From Selaginella tamariscina (Eukaryota > Streptophyta > Lycopodiopsida > Selaginellales > Selaginellaceae), in assembly GCA_003024785.1 (NCBI GenBank), contig PUQB01000198.1, positions 167,224 through 231,223 on the forward strand: a stretch of DNA of 64,000 bases, in the 5' to 3' direction. The translations under genes were made by a program, and so were the position numbers. The notes beneath the pieces were generated by a model. The model was not told the DNA's origin. It saw only the letters and a list, made by a program, of their open reading frames with translations, and searched no databases. Below, piece after piece: positions 25,869-36,344 of this stretch; position 1 is the first letter of the stretch; every line of letters starts with the position of its first letter.

Positions 25869-26527
25869 AGAGAGAGAGAGAGAGACTTGCCTGCATATTT
25901 TCCTCCAGCACTTCCAGTAATAAGCATTCTGCCTTCTTCATCATGAAATTCTGTACGTTCTTTTACATACTTTGCTTTGGGCCTCTTCAATCTTTCACCT
26001 AAGTACGTAGATAACGTTTTCTGTACTACGAGTAAAGAAGGTGGATCCACGTCTCTGTGACCTGCACATACAAAACGTAAATACAGAATTTCTGGTGTGT
26101 ACAAATTTATATATATAAATAGATATATCCATATACACAAAAGAAAGCACTACATCTGTGTATGCATATAATCATAATGAATGTAAACATTACTAGACGA
26201 ACTTCATCATTCTCACGTAGAGTGAACCTCAGCTTAATTACTTACATATAGATGTCTGTATATAAACATATGTCTTGTACACAAACGCACGGACCATACA
26301 AACACGCACGTACCTGCAGACGGTGGCCGAACAAATTTTTTCACTTTTGGAAGCGTGGGAAGCTGGCTAGGACGACGTTTGTAATCCGTCCGAGGTACAG
26401 GACTCCAGGAGGTGGTGAAGGACTTGGAGGCGGGTTTTGATGTAGAGTTGAAGACGCCATTGTTGCCCAAACGCTTCTTCACGCAGATCGTCGTATGCCT
26501 ATGTGTCTCTGTGTCTGTATGTAACAT
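24091..26527 (-). CDS. MORN-repeat protein (MORN1-like)
   Basis: Nine minus-strand exons are proposed: 26314-26527, 25891-26061, 25686-25831, 25448-25567, about 25150-25272, 24929-25018, 24703-24805, 24462-24620 and 24091-24216. MORN units are clear: LLYEGEWEYGRKTGYGSVHY, YRGELIDGEHNGWGCLRY, NIYDGEWFKGRRHGQGTL and NWYDGGWCKDGREGWGVFYW. MORN repeats (YxGxWxxGxxxGxG) mediate membrane or protein contact. After them comes a helical tail (EQIEALKHAYQAIAPGYLYR, LRRLLVIARIDPDLP, FTFSDFLFSVYRF) that resembles animal and protist MORN1-type proteins, often ciliary or basal-body linked. That suggests a role in flagellated sperm, which is inference. Intron 2 appears to use a GC donor (GCAG|GCAAGT). The end of the fifth exon is unresolved. 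Confidence 0.75.
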
Positions 26528-26934
26528 AATCTATGTACAATGCCCCAGAAGACGAAGAGTGATGGCTTTTGACAGTTGAGCCAGCTGAACCTTCCCGCCC
26601 GGAATGTCTTTTAATCTGAGCCGTTAATGACTAAAACAGATCTCTCTTCTCTCTCTTACCTTGATTACAACACGAGCTTCATACATCAACACTAAGAACT
26701 TCAATCACTGCAGCAATAGCCTCGCCACATGAAGCTGTTTTACACCATGCAATTTTCCCTTGCAACATGGCTCCGTCTTCCCTGTAAAAGAAATTAATGC
26801 TCAAAACTCCCGCACACATACACATAAACAATATAGAGACATATATTTTACCTGTGCGTACGTATGTTTACATGTATTGTGTGCGTGTCTCTCTCTCTCT
26901 AACACACATGCATGTAAATATATGTACCATATGT
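26528..26934. other. Spacer between the MORN and F-box/kelch genes
   Basis: About 400 bp that must hold the MORN gene promoter and the 3' end of the F-box/kelch gene. No further gene is seen; a CT/CA microsatellite lies at 26890-26905. Confidence 0.4.
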
Positions 26935-28349
26935 CTATAGCAGCCACAAGAAGCTCTGAGTAGCACCTAGTTTCTCCACAATATACAGCCTCCCGTCAGC
27001 AGCACAAGTAGAGGACACATGTCATCCTGGGAAGGTTGCAGCCTCCAAATATCCCTACTCCGATCATATGCAATAATCTTGTCAGTCAGACTTGTTGTAA
27101 ACAGGACTCCATTTAAAACTGCTGCCTTTCCCCGCCAACCCAAGTCTAGCACATGGGACACTCCTTCAAAAGTATCTATTACTGGATCATAGACCAATCC
27201 CCCTGCAGTTAATACACGTACATTAGTAGTCAGTGAGCGTGTATATATGTGTATGTAGGTGTATACACATACTTTTATCAGTTAATGCATAGATTTTGCC
27301 ATTCATAACAGCAGTAGCATACATCCATCGCTCTGGTCTTCCTTTAGATGCAATACTCCATTCATTGCTTATGAGGTCATAAGACTCTGCCCACGCTAAG
27401 CCTCCTGCACGCATTGCTGGGAGCAGCCCCCCATGACAATGATCTTGCCCCCATGCATATCTGTATACATATAAGTTCCAAACTATATGTGTGTGTGCAT
27501 ATATGCTCACATTCTGCCACTGCATATTCTCTTGCGACACGCATTTTAGCTCTTTCCAGCCATTTGTTTGAAGTTGGATCGTATCTCCACATGGACTTTG
27601 ATGCAACCCGCTTCGTGGATCCCCCAATGAAAAAGAGCTTAGACTGTGCAGATACTACAGCGCCACCCATTGCTTGCACAGGCATTCTAGCAATTGCCCG
27701 CCATGAATCGGATCGAAACACAAACCTGTAAATAGCATAAGATAGATAATATATTTTGCTAACACTGTACTTAAATAATTTAGCGACCTGTATAAGCTTA
27801 ATTATTGCGTGTTAACGATGTGAATCTATAAAAACTGTGTGTGTATTTGTCATACGAACAAACTTGTATAGAACTTGTACTTATGCACTTGGTTTTACTT
27901 ATACATATATATATATGTATATATTCATGCATAGATAGATACAACACATAAGTGGAATCATAAATCGGAGTGCTTAAGGTAACAGACAATATTAAGATAT
28001 ATAAGTCTAGCCTTATAAGAGATCTTCAGTGTCCGTGCATGAGAGTATGTGTTCGTGTGGGTGTATGCATGGGGTGACAGGATATAAACATACGAATTTT
28101 CAACTTAAATAGCACTTATAGACTTATGTATTTACTCCTTTTATATGTATTTGGATAATTGTGTGTGTGTATCTACGTTTGTATATAAAGCTCATATACA
28201 TAGAGATATATTCACTGCAAACCCTAAGTGTCCATCACAGGCATTCACAGGCATATAGACAATGGGGAATCAGGATCGTGAATCACTACTAGAAACTTAT
28301 ATATAGCACTTTCCAGAACAATAACTTGAATAGAACTAACCGTCCTGTT

Positions 28350-28402
<53 letters not shown>

Positions 28403-28798
28403 CACTATGTTAGTGAATAACGTGTATGTGCATGGTTCTGTATCTATCACATATTAAAGGCTTAAAAAACAATCGTCAAGGTAACACTTACATAAAATTT
28501 CTGTGTACCCATATAAATAAACGCACACACGCACGCACGCACTATACATATACCATTTGTAGCCTTCATAATCTGATCGAACCATGACATAAATGCTTCC
28601 TTGGTGTGCCAGACCCTGACATATCCTCTCAGATGCAATGTATGAATCCAAACCTGGCGAAGATGAAAAGATTGCATTCCATCTCTTGCACACACATCTG
28701 AAGATTGCATGTATATCTATTGGCAGACGCACCAAGCACCGTATTGCTAGATCATCCGACAGTCCTGGAATCAGGTCGACTTCCTCCATCTCCGCCAA
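26935..28798 (-). CDS. F-box/kelch-repeat protein
   Basis: Four minus-strand exons fit: 28554-28798, 27511-27725, 27273-27460 and 26935-27202. Exon 1 encodes an F-box (LIPGLSDDLAIRCLVRLP, then FRCVCKRWNAIF). Exons 2-4 hold kelch blades: MGGAVVSAQSKLFFIGGST, YDPTSNKWLERAKM, GGKIIVMGG, ESYDLISNEWS, MNGKIYALTD, LVYDPVIDTFEG and ADGRLYIVEKLG. Such proteins are substrate receptors of SCF ubiquitin ligases: the F-box binds Skp1 and the kelch propeller binds the target, which is unknown here. Two one-base frame breaks are seen, at the run of six C/G near 27429 and near 27020 before the last blade. Without the second shift the frame stops at 26967. The 828-bp first intron contains a long (CT)n-(CA)n tract at 28350-28400. 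Confidence 0.85.
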
Positions 28799-30040
28799 GA
28801 ACCCTAAAATGAGCCCTAAAACAGGGCCAAAGAATATTCTACTTTTTGAATGTTTGTAATATAAAGAAGCTCTAACTATGCTTTCATATTATTATTATTC
28901 TTGAATATAATTTATGCGTATACAACGCAAATATGATATAATAGTCAACTTTAATACATAGTTTAAATTATATGAAACCAATATATATATGTATATTTAT
29001 ATAAAATGATAAGAAATTCATGTGTGTGTGTGTGTGTGTGTGTTTATAAATCTATCTATTTATATATCATAATTTAAATCTAACATATTATTAGTATACT
29101 TTGATATACGTATTTAAAACACACAGGTATACTTATTAAAGTTTCAAATGATGAAGAATAACTTAGTACAATTGATATAAAATATTTATATTAGTAATAA
29201 TAATTGACATTTTATGTTTATTTCAGCACACTAAATCCAATTATTGTTTTAATTTCTTAATTTTAACATTATCCAATTTTTTAATTTTGAGGTTTAAGTC
29301 CTCATTGTTTAAGACTTATTTTCTCATTCCATTTATCCATTATTATTCAGTTTGAAGGCCAAAGGTTAATTTGTTAATCATAATGTTTAGTCTGAGATTA
29401 GAAAGTATTTAAATATTTAAAATGGACAAAAAAACTATTTATTTATTATAAGTGGTGTAAGGTTCCATTCACGTGGGAAATGGAGATTAATATTTGAAAA
29501 CATAAATATTTAAGAATATGCCCTAATCGAAAGCTTTACGGTAAGCTTAATAATTTTGATTAAATTTTAAAAAATATTAAAATTTTAATTTTAAATTTTT
29601 TTTATATATGTTCTTGACTTGGAATAACGTATAGAGTTTTTTTAAAATTTATAAGTGAATTAATTAATAATGCTTAAATTAAGTTTAAAACTTTGAACTG
29701 CATTCATTCCTTAATAACATATTAAAGCAGTAAAACATGTATGTGTGCTACCAATACACAAAAGTTATATGATAGTGTGTAATCAAAATCTAATAACCAA
29801 TTTTAATATTCACATAATAAAGATTTTTTTAATCTAATCAGTAAATAAGGAAAAAATATTAAATTTTGCAACTTATAACTTGACAGAATTTAAAATATCA
29901 TATGTGTGTACGTATATAAGTTATACATCTCTCTTTCTCTCTCACACGTACGTGACAATAATATTAAGATAAACATCAAACTAAAGTCATTAAAATTAAA
30001 AAATATATACGAATGTATTTTATAATTAGTAAAATCTAAA
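28799..30040. other. AT-rich intergenic region
   Basis: No gene or element is recognised. A TG microsatellite lies at 29021-29042. AT content is very high up to the abrupt start of the GC island. Confidence 0.5.
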
Positions 30041-30044
30041 CTAT

Positions 30045-30680
30045 GGAAAACTGAGGCCGGAGTGCAGATCCCCGCGCATGCCCGGGTCGCCCCCCCGGAA
30101 CTTTACCTACTAATGATGGTTTTGGCCTGGCCCCTGACGAGGATGAACTGCCCCAACCGGCGACGCGTTCGGTACAGCCGGTGGAAGGGTTGAAGCCTAA
30201 GACGGGGTGGGGGAACCTGCTCGGGTCGGAAACGGGGTCGAGCAGCCCGGGTCGAAAATACGGATCCACCCGCCGGGGAGGGTATGCACCGCACCGACCG
30301 GGAGTGGGGCAGGGGGGAATCGAATCGAGTTGCCGGTGAATCGGCTTCGGGGGATCGGGCAGGGCATCCAACGCATTCATTCCTTCCCCCGTTTCTCGTC
30401 CCCCGTCTTCTCGTCCCCGTCTTGCTCAAGCGCCCCCGGCCGGCGAACCTCGGCGCCCGGGAAGGGCCGGGCGGCTGGCTCCCCCACCATTCTTGCATTC
30501 CCCCGGCCGAAAGCCAACAAGCAGCACGCCGAAACAGCGCACTCCGGGGGACGAACCACCAGAAATGCAGGGCAGGCGGATCCGGCCGTATGCGGGAGGG
30601 GGACGTGTTTTGCACGGCCGCGGGAGAACGCAAAGCACCGAGCATCCATGGGAGCCGTTCCTGCCCCAGACGTACTTACA
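30045..30680. other. GC-rich island of unknown origin
   Basis: An abrupt 630-bp block, visibly far richer in G+C than its neighbours. Several overlapping frames are open on both strands simply because AT-rich stop codons are rare there. None resembles a family I know. It could be an organellar insertion (for example from a GC-rich mitochondrial genome), a CpG-rich repeat or a foreign fragment. The sharp edges argue for insertion rather than gradual drift. Confidence 0.6.
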
Positions 30681-30737
30681 CCTGTATAAATAAAGCGAGT
30701 TTAATTAAATATATAAATTATTATATTTTTATGTCAA

Positions 30738-30811
30738 GGTCTCGTAGCTCAGTTGGTCAGAGCGTTGTTCTTATAAGCCAAATGTCGAGGGTTCAAGCCC
30801 CTCCGGGACCA
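30738..30811 (+). tRNA. tRNA-Ile (anticodon UAU)
   Basis: A 74-nt cloverleaf. The acceptor GGTCTCG pairs with CGGGACC, the D stem is GCTC/GAGC with loop AGTTGGTCA, the anticodon loop is CTTATAA giving UAU, and the T arm GAGGG TTCAAGC CCCTC is well paired. Box A (TAGCTCAGTTGG) and box B (GGTTCAAGCCC) are intact, and TTTTT follows directly as a Pol III terminator. CCA is not encoded beyond the discriminator A, as expected for a nuclear gene. The anticodon stem has one T-C mismatch, so it may be a weak or pseudogenised copy. No intron is present. Confidence 0.85.
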
Positions 30812-30825
30812 TTTTTATCTTTATT

Positions 30826-31030
30826 AATCAGGTATATTCATAAAAGGAATATGAATTTAATCAGGTATATTCATAAAAGGTAAATGCAGGTGACTTTATT
30901 AAAAGGTAAATGGCAGGTGACTTTATTAGAAAGGTAAATGGCAGTCGAGGGTCAGGTGCGTCTAATAAAGTCTTTCTAGAAAGGTAAATGGCAGTCGAGG
31001 GTCAGGTGCGTTCTAATAAAGTCTTTCTAT
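30826..31030. repeat. Small tandem repeats downstream of the tRNA
   Basis: Three repeat types follow one another: two copies of tcaggtatattcataaaagg (near 30828 and 30859), two of aaaaggtaaatggcaggtga (near 30870-30925), and two of about 50 bp containing gcagtcgagggtcaggtgcg (30928-30977 and 30978-31029). The gtcgaggg part echoes the tRNA T arm. Confidence 0.75.
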
Positions 31031-31089
31031 TCATTGTACACCGTCTTGATATATACTTAACACACACGCCCATGCACAAATACATATAC

Positions 31090-31094
<5 letters not shown>

Positions 31095-31134
<40 letters not shown>

Positions 31135-31135
31135 T
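31095..31135. repeat. (TA)n microsatellite
   Basis: An uninterrupted TA run of about 18 units. Confidence 0.9.
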
Positions 31136-31741
31136 ATGTGTACATATGTATAAATGCCTTCATATATACACAATGCACAATTTTATATTTATACCTCTAA
31201 AATTCATATTTACAACCCTTATAAGTTTTATATATACATATATACTTTTCTAAAAGTTATAAATTTACATATAAACCCTTAAAAAATTTCAATCATAATA
31301 TTTTGACTTTTAAAATAATAATATTATTAACTAAAAATATATTTTCAATTCATAATATATTGCACATGAATAATTAAGTGTTAAATGTCAAAAAATTGTC
31401 ATAGTAAAAAATGAAATATTTTTAAAAATAATTATATTATATTATGATATATATTTAATAAGTTATTTTGGACATAAATATATAAAATATAAATTAATTC
31501 TAAATTTTTATTGATTTTTTAAATTTTTTTTAATTTTTAATTTTGAAATTTATGAAGTTTTAAATTAAAGTTTCAAGAGTATATATGTAAATATAAAACT
31601 TATAATGGTATATATATAAATATAATAAATTTTAGGGGTATAAATGCAATTTTTCCTATAATAAAAATCATAAAGAAGTTTTATCATAAAAAAAAAAGAC
31701 ATGAACACAAAATGGCACAAAATGGCACAAAATAACCGATA
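31136..31741. other. AT-rich spacer
   Basis: No gene is recognised; very AT-rich, up to the left edge of the first 6.9-kb duplicated block. Confidence 0.45.
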
Positions 31742-32269
31742 ACAATTTAAAATAACTAAATTCTTTATACTTCGGTTTTCAATGAGGTATTCTTTTAGGA
31801 TTGGCATATGTAGCAATCCATGCACACGGCACTATAAGTAACTCTTAAAGATGAAGTTCAAAATTCATGTTTTATAAAATTATAGTATTAGAGTTAATGA
31901 AGCTCACGAAACATAAGTGAAAACAATTCATTAACATGGAGAAGGGACAATTATAAAATTAGTGAAAGCAAACAATGTGGGACTCCAAGAGGCTAATAAG
32001 GGAAAGACATGATGATTGATTAAAAAAATTAAAGAAGTAGACACGTGTTCAATGTTAAAGATGGATGAGTTTAATTGAGAATTGGATGTAGAAAGCATTG
32101 GTTACATATTTACGAAAGGTGGAAAAGTTAGAGTGGTACTTAATCAATCTCAACCCATATTGAAAGCTCATACAAAAAGTGTACATTCACACCCTACCAC
32201 ATGTGAGAAAAAACTTGAAATGTTTAGAATGGGTTCACATTGGTTATTTATTAATTTTATTATTGAAGT

Positions 32270-32590
32270 AGGGAGATGGAGGGGCACAATCAATATGCAA
32301 GTTATGTAATAGACAAATAAAAGACAAATTCCACATTTTTATTAACTTCATTAAAATAGAGAGATGGAGGGGACACAATCAATATGTAAGTTATGTAACA
32401 GACAAGTAAAGATAAATTCCACACTTTTATTGACTTCATTAAAGTAGGAGATGGAGGGTACAATGAATATGTAAGTTTTGTAACAAATAGGTAAAAGACA
32501 AATTCCACATTTTATTAACTTCATTGAAGTAGGGAGATGGAAGGGGCACAATGAATATGCAAGTTATATAACAAACAAGTGAAGACAAAT
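32270..32590. repeat. Tandem array of about 85-bp units (copy 1)
   Basis: Four degenerate units share agggagatggaggggcaca, caagttatgtaac and gacaaattccacatttttat. The array is also present at about 47165-47480 in the second block. Confidence 0.85.
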
Positions 32591-33436
32591 TCCATGTAAT
32601 TTTTAATGCCAAGGCCACATTAGACACATGGGGTATATTTAATAGTCCTCGGAGATGCAAGGTTGACACATGTGGCTTAACTCATTGCTAAGTTGGAGAT
32701 GCTTATAATTATTGTTTAGGGATTGAAAACTCAAGGTGCTATCATAGGCTTGACTCAGTGGATCATGCTTAGAATATGTTTGACTTGTCATTTTATGCTA
32801 TGAATAACAACACATATGGATATATACATACAAGACGAGTATAATGAAAAATTATGTATTTTGATAAGTTGTATGAATGATATTAATTATAATATTGTTA
32901 TACACATAAAAATGACAGAGTTTAGGACTAGGCAATATTAATTAAATTTAAATATATTTTTAAATGTTCTCCTATAAGTAGTACATGGTTTTATGTATAT
33001 GTTTTAAGTTAAAATTCTAGCATGCATATGCTTGGGAACGGATGTATATGTATTTATATTAATTATATATTAAGGATATGTGTTACAGATTAAATTTGAT
33101 TGTAATTTTAAAATTATTTTAAAAAATTATAATTGTGAATATATTATTAATACTCTATGTTTAAATTAATAAGGTTTCAATTTAAATGATGTGATATATT
33201 TTAATTGAATAACTTAAGTGTTTTTCTTAGATTATTATAAGTATTTATTCATGTGTTTAATTCAAATTGTGGCTTCACATGAGAACAAATGCTCCCACCA
33301 TTTCAATTTTTTAATATAAATACATATATATGTGTGTGTGTGTACGTGCGCACGCACGATCATCCCCTTGAAAGTTTTGATGAGTCATTCCACAAACAAT
33401 ATATTTGAAAATGATAAGCACTTGTGAAAGTATGGT

Positions 33437-34958
33437 TGTATAGTTTTTATTATGACTCCTCTTTACTTTGAACATTACCTACTGAATTATGTGACAAAAT
33501 GAGAAACAGCCCTACATAGTGCACTTAGGTGTAAGTCTAGTCGACTATCACTAGATACCTTGAGAAACTGTAGGTAAAGGTAAAACTTACCTTTTAGAAA
33601 ACTCTACCCCAATTTTAAGGTTTTTTGGTTAGTGTAAATGAATTTGACATGTTAAATAGGGTTAAGAACATGACCTAACCATAGGGTTGCCCTAACCCAT
33701 AAAATCCCATCATGTAGGGTTTAGGAGTAAGAGTTAGGTTAGTTGAAAACTCATCTCATTAACTAAGGGGCTGACATCCAACCCACTTACACAATCAGGA
33801 AAAGAAGGGGGGCTTTATCACATAAATAAGGTAATGTATGTAGTAGTGAGGGTTTCTTGGTTCATGACTGAGCTCGTTACTCTTCTATTTGTGTAGGCTC
33901 TAGCTTGTGTCGTTAAAGCACAACCCTTTATTATGCTGCCTTAATTACCAGACAATAAGGGTATATCACATCTTTGGGTAGCCTACCTTAACGTTGGTGA
34001 ATCTATGCTTGGGAGGTCTTATCAGACTACATATTCAAAAAGTCAAAGGTTAGAACTTGTCTCCAGCCTCCTCCTCTAAATCAATTTAAAAGTAGCACTC
34101 ACAACTAAGTAAGGCACATTCGTGTCCTTGTCCAACTGTGAGTGTGGAATCTTAGTCGATGGGTTTTCCTTATCGAGTTCCTAAGGGATCACAGAGGGAG
34201 TTGGCATCTAAAAGTCACATTCATGGCACCTAATACAACTCTTGAATCTAAGGGGCTATGACATGATAACTCACATCTTGGGAAATAGAGTCATATGAAG
34301 ATATGACACTAGGCTGGACGACACATGGTACAACGCTTGAGGCACACCCTTTGGGGTTGTGTCATGGGTTTGTCACTAAGGGGTTGAATACTTTAGCAAA
34401 CATGCATGCTTATACTCGCACTAGGGTGATAAGCCTTGGGCATCAGCTCAATAGACATTAGGTCTTGTAACTAGGTGTGCTTTTGGCACACTTAGTTAGG
34501 CGTGAGGCACTCGCAAGGTCTTGTACTTAGGGTTATTCAAACTAACCTTAGGGAGTTTATTTAATAAAACACTTGTGTCCGCCTATGGCGCACACTCGTG
34601 TCCTCATTAAGTACCAGCCCTAGGTCTAAGGTATGATTTAGCCACTTAAACCATTATGGTTAGTTGTTGTTCAGGGTACTTCTTTACGAGGGTATGTGTG
34701 AGACATGTCTCCTTTGTGGGGTTAGGGCATGAGACTGTCTAGGTCTAATGGGATAAGATCCTAAAGTTTACTCGAGTTATCCTTTAAGGTTCAAGGGACA
34801 ATCATTCTATGGGACTTAGGGTAGGACTCTGAGTCTCTTGCTTAATTAGACATTTGAGACATACTCTTAGGGTTATCTTGAAAGACTTAAAGTTGCTCAT
34901 ATAGGGTGTTAACACCGGATGGCCACTTGGTAACGCCTTTTAGGTTAAAACTCTGACA
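33437..34958 (-). repeat. LTR2 copy in the first block
   Basis: About 1.5 kb bounded by tgtatag on the left and ctctgaca on the right, giving TG...CA ends. On the minus strand it reads tgtcagag... like the split copy at 11817. It lies just downstream, on the minus strand, of the integrase remnant, as a 3' LTR would. Confidence 0.75.
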
Positions 34959-35113
34959 ATGGCGTATCCCCAGCCGAGACGCCAAGACATAAAATGCTTC
35001 AACCATAAACACAGGACCATTGTTGAGAGAATTTGTTCCGGACAAGAATACTACCCGATTAAAGAGAAAATGGCCAACAATAAAATAGCACTAGCAAGAG
35101 CACCAACTTCCAC

Positions 35114-36344
35114 TTAATGAGTCAAGTAGTCAAAAACAATAATAACATACTCATTGCTAACAATCAACCATAAAAAAAGCTCCATCAAATTAAACACCAC
35201 CAACTCAAATAAACAAGAAATTATAATTGACTCCAACCGTTCTTTCAAAGTACAAGGGGGAGTATTGTGAGCTTGGCACCACACACACAAAGTCTTTGGA
35301 ATCCATGGCTCAACCTTTTTAATTTTATGAACCTTGTTCAAAAAAGGCAAATCCAACTTTGCATTTTGTTAACACTGAATGTTAAGCACAACAGCTACTG
35401 ATGACACCGAATCTTTGTCTAGAAAATCCATTGATGCTGGAACAATTGGCTCTCCAAGAAGAAAAGAAGAGAGAGAAGGTGAAAGAGAAGCTCAAGAAAG
35501 AGCATCAACATTAGCTATGGAACTCCTTGGGTAATAAACAATTTTGAAGTCATAAATTTGAAGTTTCAAGGCTCATTGAGTAGTACGGCTAACTAAGTTC
35601 TTTCGCTTCAATAATGAAGTGAATGCACCATGATTGCCTTCTAGCAACATCTGAGAATTATGCAAGTGGGCATGGAGCTTCTCAAAACCCCAAACTACTA
35701 CTAGACACTCCTTGGTCGTGGAGTAATTCACATCTTATGGCTACAACGTACAATCAATGTATACAATGGGATGGCGTTGACCAGGCTCATTCATACTCCC
35801 TTGCATTAACATGCCCTCGGGACCAATGTCAAAAGCATCTATATACAAGATGAAGGAACGAGTGTAATCAAGGTATGCCAAAATTAAAGGAGTCGTCAAT
35901 AACTCTTTAAGATATACAAATGCATACTCACAATTCTTAAACCATATAAAAGATGAAATTGATGACTTCAGCAACACCCACAATGCTTTTTGGATACCAT
36001 CTGACTTATATGAATTTTTATTAATGCCTTTTGATTTGAATAATGCTTTAATAACTTTTTAACGAATGGTTCTTTGTGATATGCTAGAAGTGACTACCAA
36101 CTTTATCGACAATGTTTTGATCTATTCAAAAGTTGCATCACGACAATCATTTAAGGGATCTAGAGAGAAATGAAAGAGCATGAACAAAAAGACAACAGGA
36201 TGTAAAAGAGATATAAAATTTAAAAAAATAAAAAAAAGATGAGGGAGAATCAAATAAGGGAAACTTTTCAAAGTCACACTTGACATGATTGTGAATTAAC
36301 CAATCCACACCAAGAATAATGTTAAAAGCTTGACTTGACACCAC
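35114..36344 (-). pseudogene. Ty3/gypsy polyprotein remnants with an inverted RT piece (copy 1)
   Basis: On the minus strand: a protease fragment at 36147-36344 (FNIILGVDWLIHNHVKCDF), an RNase H fragment at 35741-35983 (AFVYLKELLTTPLILAYLD, FILYIDAFDIG) and an integrase fragment at 35114-35356 (LKERLESIIIS, NEYVIIVFDYLT). Between protease and RNase H, at about 35990-36150, the reverse transcriptase motif is readable only on the plus strand (YEFLLMPFDLNNALITF, then NFIDNVLIYSK), so this piece is inverted. A short gag-like frame may lie at 36540-36812. All are non-functional. Confidence 0.7.

Noticed and set aside
30036..30883. Several long frames on both strands in the GC island
   Set aside because: Open frames on both strands are expected from high GC; no family resemblance, no splice or start context, and one frame runs through the tRNA.
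32302..32669. Repeated minus-strand frames in the 85-bp array
   Set aside because: The frames only reflect the tandem repeat length and are not kept in the second block.
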